64,000 nucleotides of DNA from Brassica napus (GCF_020379485.1 NC_063448.1:44277218-44341217); one strand, 5' to 3'. Shown: positions 34,664 through 48,454, numbered from the stretch's first letter. A program made the numbers and translations. Notes: generated by a model from the sequence alone, not told the origin.

Positions 34664-37600
34664 TATACAATCACAATATAACTTTTTACCTTCAGATTTT
34701 AGACATTTTTATTATTATTGACGATATAAGTCATTGGTTCCAGCAAACGCCGATGCAAATGAAGAAAAGGGCCACACCATCATGGGAGTACTTTTTTTTT
34801 TGTCAAGAATGCGAGTACATAAGTTTCAAAAAAAAAAATGCGAGTACATGTTGAGTTCGGTCAATTTCTTGTCTTCGTGTGTAACAATCAAGAGTGTCAG
34901 TGAAGTTAGAGGTTCGTTTCTGGGTTGATGCTGATGACTAGCATTGGAGATATCTCTAGTTACTGGGTGTCCCTTTGTTCAATACTCCGATGTAAAAAGA
35001 AACGACTCCGTATCTTACAACCCTGCAAGAACTTTTCTTAACAAAGATTAGATATCATACAAAATCAAAATACGATATATGAAACATACTAGTCCAATGA
35101 AACATAATATAGATATCCCTCTTCGTATTTTGATTTTGCAGTAGATACAGATTAATACGTGTAACAATTGTAACATACTAGTCCAATGAAACATAGAGGA
35201 GTCTCAAAATAATTAGATGTTACCCATAAATGAAACAGAATCTCATTGAATTAAAAAAATCTAAAAATTTCGCAGTAGATACAGATTAATACGTGTAACA
35301 ATTGAAAACCATATCAATGTTATGAAGTTTTGTTGTGTTACTTATTTACATATTTTTAAATAGTTTTGGTGTTTTGGAGTCATATTTCAAGTTAGAATCA
35401 TTTTAAAAAGGGTTCAATTATGTTACAAACATCAAATGATATCATGTGTTTTTTTTTTGTCATCAAATGATATCATGTTAATATATAGATACAATGATAG
35501 CTATTTAAATTTTAAGAAAATCAATTTATCTTAAGTTGTAAGTGAATCAAAATTTTAAAAATTTATACTCCGTTACATTTAAATGTCGTTTTAGATTTGT
35601 GTACACAAATTAAGAAAATATTTAATTTTGTATATTTTCTAAATAAATACATCATTACCTTTACATGTAACCATATTTCAACTAATAGAAAAATAAAATG
35701 AAAAATAAAGTTGATAAATTTTGCATTGAAATTTTAAAATAAATTTTTTTTTTTAACAAAAATTATACTCTACAACGACAATTAATATAAATGGAGGGAG
35801 TATATATTTTAGCATGTATTAAATTGTAAGTGAATCAAATTTTCAAATTCTAATGGAGCTAACCTCAACATATACAACCAATAACACTCTCTAAATGATA
35901 TTCTATGTGTTTATCAAAATGTATTTTGGTATTTTGACACATTAAAAAATTAATTTTTGATTATAAACATATTGTTCTATGTGATTATCTATTTCTTATA
36001 ATTTTAAATTCATAGAAATTCAAAAATACAATTTTCTTACATTTTATCATTATTAACTAATAAAATGCGTAGATATAAAATTTATTTTAATAAATGTCAA
36101 TCTTTTAAAAACAGACACTTCCTATTTGCAAAGAAAACAAATATATATATCAATCGTTGTCAATTACGGGTAACATAAATTAAATACTGTAATAACTGGT
36201 CATATAACAATTATTAAAAAAGGCACAAAATCAAATTGGTTTACCCGTTATGTTTTCTTTTCGTTTTGAGACACGCTAGCTGTTCTATATTTTTCTGTCA
36301 CTTGTGAAGTTTCTAATTATTGTATTAGTTCAGCTCAAAACGTAATGAAACGGAATAAATAATCTACAAGTAATTTACAATAGGGAAAGCCAGTTACAAA
36401 AAAAAAAAAGTAATTTACAATAGGGGTGAAATCATTATTTAAAATCCATATTCAATCATAAATCCGCTCCGAAAATCTGGATATTCAGGGTGAAGATCTG
36501 GATATTAAAGTCTTTTTTTGTCATCCGAAATTAAAGTCTTATGTTTTTATTTTTAAATCTAAATATCCAGATTCAAAACCAAAAAAAAAAATATATTAAA
36601 ATTTTAAATTTTATTAATATATTTTAATACATTAATATGTATACATAGTATCCATTTTGTAGTATTATATTTTTAATATTTTATTTATTTGTAAATACTG
36701 TATAAGTATTTAATATGGATTTATTTTAATACTCTAATATTTTATTAAAAAATAAGTTTTACAAAAACTGGACACCTAAAACCACATATCATGATTAGAT
36801 AACAAAATCATGGATTTAAAGCCATATATAAGGATTTTTTTTTGATACATTCCAATGTAACTTACAAGCATTAAAGTAAAAAGATAATAGGATTGATCGA
36901 AAAGAATCGTAGCTTTATGTTTCTCACTTTAAAAATTACAGTAGACCGTAAATTTTTTAGCTCTGGCTTTAATATTTTGTTGTAAATTTATTTTCAAAGA
37001 AAATTGAAAGAACTAAGCAAAAGCTATAGAGAATTGATTTCCAGAGCTAACATTTTTTTTTTTTGCTATAGATTATTTTTTAAAAATCTAAAGCATTAAA
37101 CTTTACAAAAATGGCTTTTGAAAGAAAAAATGGTCTTCTCTACACATCTAGGGCATTTCCCAATCGACCTCAATAAACTCTATTGAAAAAGCAAGGATCC
37201 ACAAAAAAATATTTATTATTTAATAAATATCCATTATTTAAAAACCCAATAAAACCCACAAAAACTTCTAATCCAGCAATCTGGCTATTGGTTGAACCAC
37301 CATCCGAACCAGTGAATGAATTGTGTTTCTTCTTTCTTAATTTTTTTTTAATTTACGTTATTAAAATCTGTTTTCTATTTCAAATAAAAAATTAGATTTT
37401 TATTTTTTAGTTTTCTTCTTTGGTATATTGTCTTCCTTTATTATCGCATATACTTTGTATCTTTTCAATTTTTTGAATTTTCTGATTTTTTATTGTAGTA
37501 TCGACACAATTATTTTATTTTGTTTTCAGAGTTTGATGAAGATACTACTATGCCACATGAAGAAATGATGATAAGACAAACCAAAACTGGTGGATGTGAT

Positions 37601-38496
37601 TTGGTTTTAGTTTATTTTTGTTATCAACAATTTATTACAATCTTGGTGTTTTACAAACCATACATAGTAGTATAAATTATTTTAAAGATTTTCTACGATA
37701 AATGAAAATGAAGAAAACAAAATTTAAATATTTCTGTGTTTTTTTAAGAAAAGTTAATTTCTTTTATATTTTGCAATAGGTAATCTATAATTATATATTA
37801 AAACTAATTAATTATTAACCGCAGTTTGTCCGCGGTTGACTCTATAACCGGTTGCTCGGATGATTGATTAGAAAGTGAGAAATCGGATTATGTCAACTAA
37901 ATACTACATAAGCCAAAGCTCTGTGGTCTGATGCAACGTTGGTTTAGTGCTCCAGAGTTAAAAAAAATATTGTGCTCATCAGAGTTTAAAAGTTTATTTG
38001 TCATAGTTTCTTTTTAGCTCTCTATCTTTATGCATATATTTTTTCCATGATGATAAATAAATTTAGCATTTCTTGTAAAAAAATTAATCGGGTGATCCGG
38101 CAAGTTGTTAGTTGAAATAAATGATTACAAAGTGAAAGTTACAATTACTAATGTATAAACCAAGATTCAGGATGTTTCTAATGTACCATGGAACCAATTC
38201 AAGATTCAAGAACCTTTTTAATGGTTTGCTTATAACTCATTTGTATGTTTTACTTAAGTCTAACATTAACATTAGCTGATCACAAGAAGTGATTATTTTA
38301 CGGTATGTTATGAAGAACTATGAGAAACCAAAGTCATAACCAATTTGATTCAAACACGTATTGAGGAAAGCCAAATGTCATTCAACAGAAACCTTCTTCA
38401 CACAAACACAAGAAAACCAATCAAAGGATACACAAGCAAATTTCATTACAAAACCAACATGAAAAAAGTTTCAGATACTAAACAAGTTTATCACAA
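34664..38496. other. AT-rich intergenic region with repeats, no gene
   Basis: No supportable gene. Contents: short direct repeats (GCAGTAGATACAGATTAATA at about 35142 and 35271; TCAAATGATATCATGT at about 35431 and 35463); a Stowaway-like MITE at 35566-35803; and a segment at about 36140-36290 that matches 1470-1620 upstream of the left neprosin copy. 37090-37340 may be another MITE remnant. The last few hundred bases are probably the 3' flank of the VID27-like gene. Confidence 0.55.
35566..35803. mobile_element. Stowaway-like MITE
   Basis: The inverted ends TACTCCGTTACATTTA and (complement) TACTCCCTCCATTTAT lie in TA-rich flanks. It is about 238 bp without coding capacity. The CTCCNTCC-type end with TA flanks is typical of Tc1/mariner-derived Stowaway MITEs. 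Confidence 0.65.
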
Positions 38497-40505
38497 TCAT
38501 CTCCCAGAGAGGCTAATGGAGCTGACTTTCTGAGGAGTGGCAACCACAAGTGGAGCTTCTGGAGATTTGTTACCAGAGAAAGAGAATCTATCGTGCATGA
38601 AACGGCTCTCAACGATTGACTCATCCTTCAACAAGATCTTGTAGCAGTAACAGCTCTTAAGCCCTTGCTGGTTCCTATAGCACTCGTGCGCACTGTTCTT
38701 CACCCGTTCCAAGTCCCATATCACACTGAACTTCCCCACTGTTGCTACGATGTGCCTCTCTTGCTTCCCGCTCTCAGTTACCTGCAAGTAACATTCACAA
38801 ACACACAAACAAAGAATATGAGTTTTAGCTTTTATAAGATGTAAACAAGAACGTGTTGAGTGATGCTTACCCATGAGAAGTGCGCGCCGTGAAACTTGTT
38901 ATCTTTCCCTGCCAAGTGTGAATCTAATGGCGTTAGCTTCAGCAGCCTAGGAGCTGGTATCTTGTTCCCCATCCTTCCGCTAAAACCTGTTTTGGTCCGA
39001 CCATCTTTGTCAGTGAAAAGGGTGCATATAAGAACCAAGTACGTATCTGTCGTCCCCAAGATCCATTTCCCATCATAAGACACGTCCACATGTGTCACCG
39101 GCGAACCAAGCCCTGGGAAAGCAGTCTTAGCCATTCTCATAGAGGTCTTCGAGTACAGCCTTATCTTCCCATCACGCGATCCCACAACGATCGACCCATC
39201 TCCAGTACTAGCAAAGCACTGGAAGTTAGTTCCTCTAGAAAACTGATGCCCTTGAGTCCATTCCAAAACGGGCGAGTCGATGTTCTGCACTATACCCCTC
39301 TTGTCCCTCATGTCCCACTGACACAACCTATTATCATCCAACCCCAAAAACGTGGACTCTGATGGATCTAGCTGCGAGCCTTTAGTATCATTCGTTATGT
39401 CTCTCATCGTGATCTCAGTCCCGTCTTTCTCAAACTGCCATTCCGTGACAATCTTCCCCGACTCGATATCAAGCTGCTTCACACCGCTCGTGTTTGGCTT
39501 CCCTTGCTTAGCAGGACTCATCAGCATCATATTAGTCTCCGCCCTCATCAAAAGCGCCTTGTTAGGTGTCGTCTGGCTTGACGAACCAGCTCTTCCACCA
39601 TCAAACCTAACGCACACGCCTTTCCCATGAATCCCACGGTCCATATTCCTGTAAACCTGAACACCTGAATCATTCACAAGAAACGAATTCTCCAAAGCTC
39701 CTAAAGCCAAACTCTGCACTCCACCGTTAGCCACCTCTTCAAACTCTTCAGTCAAGTCCCTATCTTTCTCATCAACTTCCACCTCCTCCTCAGGTGGACC
39801 TTCAGCGTCCTCCCACATGGAATCATCAGCAGCTTCAGGGTTAGCCCAACCGATGAAATCCTTCCCATAAACTTTCATCTTACTCTCCTCAGAGGCTTTA
39901 ACCATAAACACATTCTCAAAGAGATAGTCCTGGAACCTAGTAACGAACCTCCTGTAATCCTCATCCGTCAAGAACTTCAAAGCCCAGACACCGTTACTCA
40001 CGAAATCAACCCTACGCTGATCCGCAAACATCTTCAACTGCATATCACTCGAAACCCTAGCTTTGACCTTGGAACCAACGCCAAGAAACCAAAAGGACTC
40101 ACCTTTCTCGTTTGATTCTTCACCGTCGTCGTAATCATCAAGGTCCTCTCCTTCTAACGACGACGTTTTGACGAACTTGTAAGATGTGAGTTTCTCAGCG
40201 GTGATCCATTTCGCCTTGGGCGTGTTTCCACCGATGTGGCGGTAAAGCTTCACCGCGTTTTTGATCTTGGGGGTTTCCGATGATGATGATGGGTATTTCA
40301 GCTTCAAGGCGCTCAGCTTCTGCTCGATTTCGTGAGTCGATGAATCGGAAGAGGGTTTCGAACCAGAGGCGGACGAAGATCCTTGCTTTTTCGAGACGTC
40401 GGTGTCTCCGTGCTGATCATCATCTTCTTCTTCGTGGTAGTAGTCTGAATCAGAATCAGTATCGGAATCGGAGATCCGATCTTCGCGACTCTGAGAAGTA
40501 CCCAT
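38497..40505 (-). CDS. VID27-like protein (DEM family), 639 aa
   Basis: Two exons, 40505-38871 and 38781-38497, joined in phase 0 at TCATGG|GTAAGC ... TTGCAG|GTAACT. An acidic, serine-rich N-terminus is followed by a VID27 N-terminal module ([35 protein letters not shown]) and an acidic linker. The C-terminal beta-propeller-like domain contains [38 protein letters not shown] repeats and [13 protein letters not shown]. The N-terminus MGTSQS fits an N-myristoylation signal (G2, S6). In yeast Vid27 is linked to vacuolar import and degradation, and tomato DEM is needed for embryo and meristem organisation. By order of neighbours this is the counterpart of Arabidopsis At3g19240. The reading is intact throughout. 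Confidence 0.95.
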
Positions 40506-40833
40506 GAGCTAAGACGAAGAAACGAAAGAACAAAGTTTCCTCTTTTGAATTCTCGAAGGCGAATCAGAACGGGTCGCTACCGGAATTTTGAGGACAGGCT
40601 CGAAACGAATTTGAAAATTTCTTTGATGATTCTTTAGAGGAAATGAAGAAAGAGAGAAGAGAGTGATTGTAGGAGAAGAAGTTAGGGATTTGGGAAGAGG
40701 TTTTATAGGGTACGATTATCTGTTGGGGGAAGAATACGTTTAGCGTTCATATAACGTTGGGCTTTGCTTCGCCCTGACGCAACGCTTTTTGAACGCGTCC
40801 GCCGCGGCCACTTCGTCGGCTTTTTATTTGGGG

Positions 40834-40842
40834 AAAAAAAAA
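40834..40842 (-). terminator. Pol III terminator of the tRNA gene
   Basis: A run of nine A on the plus strand (T9 on the tRNA strand) begins 12 bases past the tRNA 3' end, the usual form of an RNA polymerase III stop. Confidence 0.85.
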
Positions 40843-40853
40843 GTGAGAGATTT

Positions 40854-40926
40854 CGCGCCAGGTAGGGGTCGAACCTACGGCCTTCTGCTTAGGAAACAGA
40901 CGCTCTATCCACTGAGCTACAGGCGC
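40854..40926 (-). tRNA. tRNA-Arg (anticodon CCT)
   Basis: The 73-base minus-strand sequence folds as a cloverleaf: acceptor GCGCCTG with CTGGCGC, D arm GCTC/GAGC, anticodon arm TCTGT/GCAGA around loop TTCCTAA, and T arm GTAGG/CCTAC around TTCGACC. The anticodon CCT reads AGG (Arg). One T-T mismatch is in the acceptor stem. A-box TAGCTCAGTGG and B-box GGTTCGACCCC are present. No intron. Confidence 0.96.
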
Positions 40927-41616
40927 TTTCTTGTTCGTTCATTTCTTTACTGTTATTGCTCAATAAATTATGAATATACGAGGTGATGCAGAATTTTAAA
41001 AATGCTGTGTGGAAAGCTTGTAACTTGCAAGGGAATACGAGTCGGGTGAAAAACGACAACTTTAAGCAGAGGACGAGCAAAAAAAAGGCTGTGTACATGT
41101 TTTTTTGTCAAAGAAAAAAATAACACGAGTTGAGCTTTGACTTGTTTTACCGAGTTACTTGTCACATATAAAATGCAAAGAAACATCACAATACTAAAAA
41201 CCAGATATAGTTAGCAATTAGACTGTCCACGTCTAAGGTGTGCGTTTGGCCTTTAAAAACAATCAGATCATTTTTTTTCTGCTTCAATGAAAATCATATC
41301 GTTTGGCCTTTACATTTGGGCTTAATGTGTTTACGTTTAGGCTTTATTAAACCCAAAACTATGTCGCAACGCTAAATCTACGACGCGGAGATGCCGAGGC
41401 TCTTCTGCTCTGCCACTTCGTCTTCTCTCTTCTCCTCAATCATTTCGTCTTCTCCCCGTGAAACGATTTCCAGTGAGTTCTGATTCCTCCATCAATAGTC
41501 CATAATCAATTTCTCCTTTATGGTTTCGTTACATCTCCCTCTTTTCCTCCTCCTTTATATACTACTTTCTTTCCTCTGTAAAAATCAAACCCCTAAAAAC
41601 ACTCAAACCTCGATCT

Positions 41617-44119
41617 ATGGCGATGACACAAAATGGGAAGTCAATTGTCTCCTCCGAATACGACGACAGAGTCATGTTCTTCAAAGATATCTGTCACCAC
41701 GAATCTCAGTTGCGGTTTCGGCTCCTCCATTTCTGGGAGGCTTGGAACCCAATAAAGAAGACGTTTATTGGCCTCGAGATGCTGCTCATCAACGAACAGG
41801 TACAGTAAACTGAGACTACTAAGCTTATATAAATATATAGATCTTCCCGGTTATTTACTTAAAACGTTCATTGCTTTATTATTTTTGTTGTGTTTATGTG
41901 ATTCTTCGCAGGGAACAGTTATTCAAGGATTCATCTCCCCAGGACGTATTCAAACATATTTGAACTCAACAACTTCTATGGATCCAGAAACAAAACCGTG
42001 TTCCGGGTTTCTGATCATACCGCGACCGTGTCGTTCACATGGAACTCAGAACTGTCGGTTCTTCAAGACGGCCATGCTCCTTTTGATGAAGACAGTTTCT
42101 GGTTTCATTCGTATGAAGAATTTCAAGCTAGCTGTGATCTCAAAGGAGACCTCTACGGTAATCTCTGTAATTCGCCACATGTTTTCTTAGTTGCATTGCT
42201 TGATGATTAGGTGTAGACTTTAGCCTTTGGTGAAGAATGAAGTAAACGTTTGAAGAGTATTCATTTTTTGTGGTTTGACTTAGTCGTTTTCCGAAGTCAG
42301 TCTTGAAATAATCACATTTTTTGCTATGACTTAATCGTTCTCTGAAGTATGTATTGAAAGAATAAAATTTAGATGGTTGAAAATCATTTGTTCGGTTTGT
42401 AGCATTAGGTATCAGAACTTACTACTCTCAGCTCTTGGATTTTGTTGATCTGTTCAGTTTTTTAAACTGTTTTGGGTTTGCTTTAGTTGTTCTCTGAAGT
42501 CTGTCTTGAAAGAATAAAATTTAGATGATTGAAATTCATTTGTTCGGTTTGTATCGTTAGGTACCAGAGCTTACTACTCTCAGCTCTTGGATTTTATTGA
42601 TCTGTTGAGTACTTTAAACTATTTATTTGTAGTATTTTTACTTACACTCTTGATGAACTATGGAATAGATGTTGTTGGCCACATGAAGTTGGTTAATGGT
42701 CAGAGTACAAAGGAAGCCCCCGTTCTTGACGAAGTGGAGATAGCAAAGTCGAGGCGTGTTCTGATTCATATCCAATCACATGAGTAGGTTTACATTATTT
42801 TTTAAACACTTCTTCTCTCTACTCTTCTTAACCATTCAGAATCGTTTTTTACAGTGTACCTATGATGAAGCTCTACCTTTGGGACCAGGCTGCAAGAGAC
42901 TTCTGCAAAAAGTTTAAGTCGTACGAAAAAACACCCACCGTGTTACTGGTCACAACCGTTAACGCAAAGACTCTCGGAGGTACATATTTCTATCTTTAAT
43001 ATAAGTTTATTACAGTTACGTATCTGCAGTTTGTGTTTTTTAATTGGTTTTCTTGATACACTAGGTACTCTTGCCCTTGCCTCAATGTCCACCCTACCAT
43101 AGATTACTTTGGCTGGTAAATATTCATCTGTTTTGCACTTGCTCTTTATCTAAATGAAATGCCCATGTTACCTCATTGCAGTGATTGATGACTAATCAAT
43201 GATTTCTACTCTGTCTCAGGTTGGGCTCTAATCCAGCTATTGCTGAGTAGGTTAGTGCAGAGGTGGTAACTAAACGGGAGACAATGACTATAAGGGAAAT
43301 ATTTTCCTACATCAAGCAGGAATCTGCAAAGGTAAAATTCAATCTACATATTTTTAATCAGTAACAAAATCTAATCCGTTTATACATTCTCACAGGATGC
43401 CTTTTTTGAGTGCACGGCTACGATCGATGACGTCGTGCATGACTCTGGTTGGTACTACATCGCATGCAGTGGGTGCAATACTAAGGTTACGAACGGGGCA
43501 ACTTCGATGATTTGTACAAACAGCAAGTGTGGGAAGATTAACGTGGCTGGAGTTGCACAGTGAGTACTCTCGACTAGATATTCAATTACTGTTTATTGAT
43601 GTTAGGTTCTGACTCTTTCATAACAGGTACCGTTCAAAGATATCAGTCTATGATAACAGTGGGAAAGCTTTTTTGTACTACTTGGTGATGCTGGTCGGGA
43701 GTTGACCGGAAAGCCAGCATCAGAATTAGTTAGAAACTATTTCGAGGTAAATTTTCATCCGACAATGTTCTCTTACGTATTGACCTGACGCTGTTGTAAT
43801 CAAATGTCAGGCTAACGGAAACGAAGAAGGTAACCATGAGGCGCCTGTCCTGGAAGCTTTGATCAGCACCATCGGCCAAAGACATAAGTTTTGTGTCAAG
43901 GTGACAGAGCACAACTTATCAGGCAAGACCCGGTCTCTTACTGTGACCAAGATCCTCCCTCTAGACACTCCACCAGCCACAATGTCATCGGAAGAAGACC
44001 ACACTACTGCAACTTCGGAGGAAGCATTCAAAAGGCGTCTGGATTCTGCAGATGGGAGTAAGAGGACTTGTGGCAGTGATGAGATAGAGGAGGCTAAACG
44101 CCTGAAGTGTTGGAACTAG
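41617..44119 (+). pseudogene. Replication protein A 70 kDa subunit-like pseudogene
   Basis: Nine exon-like blocks keep GT-AG borders: 41617-41799, 41912-42157, 42669-42783, 42855-42979, from 43065, 43220-43331, 43396-43559, 43627-43746 and 43811-44119. They encode an N-terminal DUF223 OB-fold (DDRVMFFKDICHHESQL...), a central OB-fold (DVVGHMKLVNG, MKLYLWDQAARDF) and a C-terminal zinc-ribbon RPA domain (YYIACSGCNTKV, then CTNSKCGK). The reading is broken by a deletion/frameshift after GRIQTYL in exon 2, a deletion and stop in exon 5, TAG for an expected CAG in exon 6 (AIAE*V), and a one-base loss in a T run in exon 8. RPA large subunits bind single-stranded DNA. This family is greatly amplified in Brassicaceae, partly by Helitrons. 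Confidence 0.85.
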
Positions 44120-46016
44120 AGCTTCCGTAAATCTACTAAAATTTGCATGGTTATTTGCAGATTGAGTATTTGTTTCCAGTTTCGTTTTTGGTTCATGCTT
44201 TCCTTTCAGTATAACTTTCGAGAGTTTTATTTCTTTGCAACATGTTATCTACTTTGAAAGATTGCGAGTTACTAAACAGGTTTTATGCACTGTTACTCTG
44301 CTTTAGGATTACTCTGCTTAGATAAATATTTAGAGATCTACAATAATTTCAATGATATAGTTTGAGTAACAAATATGACAGGCCAGGCTTACATTTGCAT
44401 ATTGAAAATGATATTGTCACTGCATGAATCCGCATGAAAGTTTGTCATATTTTTCAAATAATCCTTCCAGCAACGTAAAAAAAACTTCCATTGAGGCTAA
44501 CATTTTTTAATATTCAGAGTATCTAATTCAATAAATAAGAAATATTCCCCTAAAGCGTTTATGGTAAGAGTATCATTGAGGTTTCCTTTTTCCATCAAGG
44601 AATTACGTAATCAACGAAGAAAACCAAACTTACTATTTCCTATTTCCAAAATCAATATTGAAACCACCATAGGAACTGTCTTCCAAGCTCTAACCAACCC
44701 AAAACACAAAAAAAACTATAAGAGCTTGGAGAATTTGGGGAGTATCATTAGATGGTTCTACTAAAACCATATTAATGATGCAAATATTTTCAAATTCAAA
44801 ACTCAGATACAGTGTTACTAAACTAATAAAATAGAATTCACTGATATTGTAGTATATAGATGGGATTATAGATGGGATGCAACTGGTTCCCATAAATCTG
44901 TTAAAACTTAGTAAGGTTAGTAATCAATTATTAAAAAACATAAATTATTTTTCGTGGACATATTTGTATACTATAGAAAGAACTGTATTTTAGTATCTTT
45001 TTATTAACTACATATAATAGAACCTGGTATTCTCATATATTACTATTTCATTTTTTATAAGAGTTAGTATTAATAAAGAAAAAATTGTATATGGTTTGAT
45101 GAACATAAGATAATTCTTTTTAAATAAGAATGTGTTAAAAAAGAGAGTTAGTGTTAATAACGAAAAAAACATGTATGATTGATATGTGTTTAAAAATCAT
45201 CAAAAGCGAAGACTCACAAAAACAAAAAAGTGAAGAACATAGTCTACAAAGAAATCTTCAACCGCCTTCACTCCCATGAGAGTAAGTAAAACTGAAAACT
45301 CAGGATCTCATGGAAGGTTTCTTAAGTGGTTACATATCTAATAGTTCACATTTATCTGCTACGCAGTACTCGAGCTATCAACAGAAATGAATCAGACTTA
45401 AAACTCCTTCCCGTATAATGGATACCTCTTTACTTCCAAGTACATCTCCCTACTCTATTAATTAAGTAAATTGATTCCTATTGCTAAGTTATTTTCACTG
45501 ACTTATTTCAAAAAAAAATTCAGGCTCTCCAACTCAAGAAAATTCCATCAAATCTACCATCCTCTTCGTAAAAAAGTCCACCATCTTATTTATGATTTCC
45601 GCTTCTCTGTTTTAAGACCTCAGTATATTCTCTTAATAATGATAATGACTATTTTGCTTCTAAACATTATTTATACCAAACTCAAATTTTCAAGAGATTA
45701 AGGTTATTATTTTTGTATGATTTTTTGGGTTGTGTTTTGGTTTATATTTGCAAGAGTTGAGGTTCTAGGAGAATACATATAACTAATCTACTTTACGTTG
45801 GACAACCAACAAAATTTGACAAATCTAACAAATAACAGCTAAACCATCAACACAACTACTTTTGAGATTAAAATAATATAAGCTAACTCCAAATAATGGA
45901 AGATTATAACCTAAACCAAAAAAAGTTTAACATTCTTCGTGCCTACAAAATCTCAAACCGCTTATAAAAATATACAAAATATAAAAGATAGCCAACACAA
46001 AATAATTTTCATTCCT
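44120..46016. other. AT-rich spacer, no gene
   Basis: 3' flank of the RPA-like pseudogene, then AT-rich DNA without recognisable coding or RNA genes. The 5' end of the Helitron that finishes at 47322 is presumably here, but no convincing TC-type 5' terminus was found. Confidence 0.5.
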
Positions 46017-47095
46017 ATGTGTGAAGGACATGCAGCCGAAGTTCACAACAACCAAAGCGACAACCTCGGACCACACCCAATAATCGTTAGGATCCTTAGG
46101 ATATGCCCCATCACAAACCACAAAAACAAAAATGCTTTCCTACGAACAACTTTCATGTGTCTTGACATCCAGGTTTTTCAAATAATACTATGTCTTTATC
46201 AGATTAACAACATTTGAATTAATTGCTTTTAACCACTAAACAGGAACAACAAATGGAAGGGAGGGTCCCTATTTCTACGTCGGACAAAATGTACCAACGG
46301 TTCGAGGAAGGAGAAATTTATCACATTAGATATTTTAATTTCCTTCCCAATAACCAACGGTACAAGCTTACCGTTCATCCATACATAATCAATATCAATG
46401 AGACAACAATTATTACACATGTTCAAGAAAACATACCACCAATTCGTTCATACATATTCCATCCCCGACACTACACCCAGTTGATCAGCATAGCCAGTGC
46501 AACCAACTTCCTCCCAGGTAAAACAAAGATTTCATTACCTATCTCACATACCAATAAATACTCTTTTATGTTACTAAAAAGATTAATCCCACAGATGTTG
46601 TTGGCTGAATATGCCTAATCCAAGGAAGTGATATATATAACCACAAAAACGATACAAAGATCATCATTGGATTGCGTTTAGACAGGTACTAACATTTTAT
46701 AATATAAGATTTATTTCCCACCCTGTATTATTTTTTTAAGATCCAAATTGGTACGTTTAACTATATGGGACAACGAGGCGGCTAATTTCAGAGAGCTCAA
46801 TCGCATATCTACAAGGAAAAACCAAATCGTAATCATCACAAGTATAATTCCACGGTTACATGAAGGTAATAAACTAAACATAAATTTTATGTCAACTAAA
46901 TGCTTACATATATTCCACTTCTACAGGAAAACTATCACTCACAACCACACCAGGATCGCGCTTTTACTTTGACAACAACATTGATATCATACAACGCTTC
47001 CAAAAGAGAAATAAACTCCTATCATAAACCTGATGGCATAACTCCACATGAGATCGAACAAAAAACATTAAACAAGACCAGTCAACCCTTCTAAA
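46017..47095 (+). pseudogene. Helitron-borne RPA-like gene fragment
   Basis: Exon blocks 46017-46172, 46244-46517, 46595-46685, 46741-46865 and from 46927 with GT-AG borders encode IIVRILRICPITNHKNK, then KMYQRFEEGEIYHIRYFNF, then LRLDR and VRLTIWDNEAANFREL, then LSLTTTPGSRFYFDN. These are the first and second OB-folds of an RPA70-like protein. A TGA at 46606-46608 interrupts DVVG and the frame closes soon after the last block, so the zinc-ribbon domain is missing. The fragment lies 230 bases inside a Helitron 3' end in the same orientation. RPA-like genes are regular passengers of plant Helitrons. Confidence 0.75.
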
Positions 47096-47294
47096 ATTTG
47101 CATTAATACTTCCTACATCAATTAAAATAATCATTGTATCAACAATTAACAATATCCATCGATAATACTTTTTCTTTCTGTATTCAACATTCAGTGGTTT
47201 TTTTTTCCCTAACACTATTTTACATTATACAAAATTTAGACAAACTATATTAATATACTTTGATTTTCTGCTTAACCATTTTCACAGTCAAAAA

Positions 47295-47322
47295 CCCGGG
47301 CGTAGCCCGGGAACACACCTAG
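47295..47322 (+). mobile_element. Helitron 3' terminus (first)
   Basis: A perfect 7-bp hairpin CCCGGGC-GTA-GCCCGGG (47295-47311) is followed 11 bases later by CTAG at 47319-47322, with T as the next base. This is the canonical Helitron 3' end (hairpin, CTRR, then host T). The 5' end of this element was not located; the RPA-like fragment upstream is its likely cargo. Confidence 0.85.
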
Positions 47323-47399
47323 TAAAAATAAAACTTTAAAACTGTGTTAGCTAAAAAGCATATACTGATACTCACTTGTTAATGAAATATCACTTCAAA

Positions 47400-48360
47400 T
47401 CTATACTATTAAAAAAGAAGGATTCTTAAAAAATCTACTTAAACAAAGTTGTTAAATCATTTCATTAGACTTAACTATTTTTTTGTCTTACCTTATATTT
47501 CTCTAACTATATAAATACTTTACATAATTTTAATGAACTCATTTATTATTCTCCCATAATCTATTATATAATTACTCTAACAATAAATTCTCATGAATAC
47601 ATGACATATCATTCAAACATGTTTACACATGACGTGATCATTATCACATATAGTTCCATTAATAGTATTAAATTTTCAATGGTTTAGTTATGTTTAATAT
47701 ATGTTGTAATGGAGAATCGTCTCGTGTATAAAAACCTTATATATGAACTAAATAATAAATCTTATCATACAAAATATCAAATGGGTCTAAACAGGTTGGA
47801 GATTTAAATGGAATTAGTAAAAAAAGACTGGTTTAAATAGAACATGTTTATTTACTTTACAAATTCTAACAATGCATATGATACGTTTTATTGAAATTTT
47901 CACAAATGTAAAATATCTTGCGCTTTAAATCAGATAGCTTAGATTGTTTGGAAAAAAATATAGGATAAATAATTAAATGTTAATTATTTGAATAAAAAAT
48001 ATTTGAGCCATTAATTTGTTTTGCATAATTTGGTTTATAAGTAGTATTTTTAGGACATTTGGTTATTTAGAAATTAAATATAATTAATATTTGTAGGTAT
48101 ATAATTCATATTTTAAAATTTTAAATACTCATTTGGTTTTCAGTTCAGTTTCTATTTTTGGTTCCAAAGATATATGATATACTCGGTTATTTACGAAATT
48201 CAGCTTAATTTTTTTAAAAAAAAATTCAGTTTGGTACAATTCAGTGCATCCGGGCAAATGTCCTCAAATCTATACATTATCTTATATAGAAATTATATAA
48301 GAAGAATTTATTTAATTTCAAAAATAAACTCGCGCTTTCTAAGCGCGGGTCAATATCTAG
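47400..48360 (+). mobile_element. Non-autonomous Helitron, 961 bp
   Basis: The 5' end TCTATACTATTAAAAAAGAA directly follows an A. The 3' end has a hairpin CGCGCTT-TCT-AAGCGCG (48331-48347), then CTAG at 48357-48360 followed by T. Insertion between A and T, the TC start, the hairpin and the CTAG end are all typical of Arabidopsis/Brassica Helitrons. The interior is AT-rich with no gene. It begins only 77 bases after another Helitron's 3' end. Confidence 0.88.
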
Positions 48361-48414
48361 TAATCACTTAAAAACACGATCAAAGTAAATAAGTAAAAAA
48401 AAACACACACACAC

Positions 48415-48454
<40 letters not shown>

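Noticed and set aside
36350..37400. Possible short genes in the spacer before VID27
   Set aside because: Frames are under 75 codons, extremely AT-rich and lack any family signature.
39090..39630. Plus-strand frames over the VID27-like exon
   Set aside because: Antisense shadows of an unbroken 545-codon exon.
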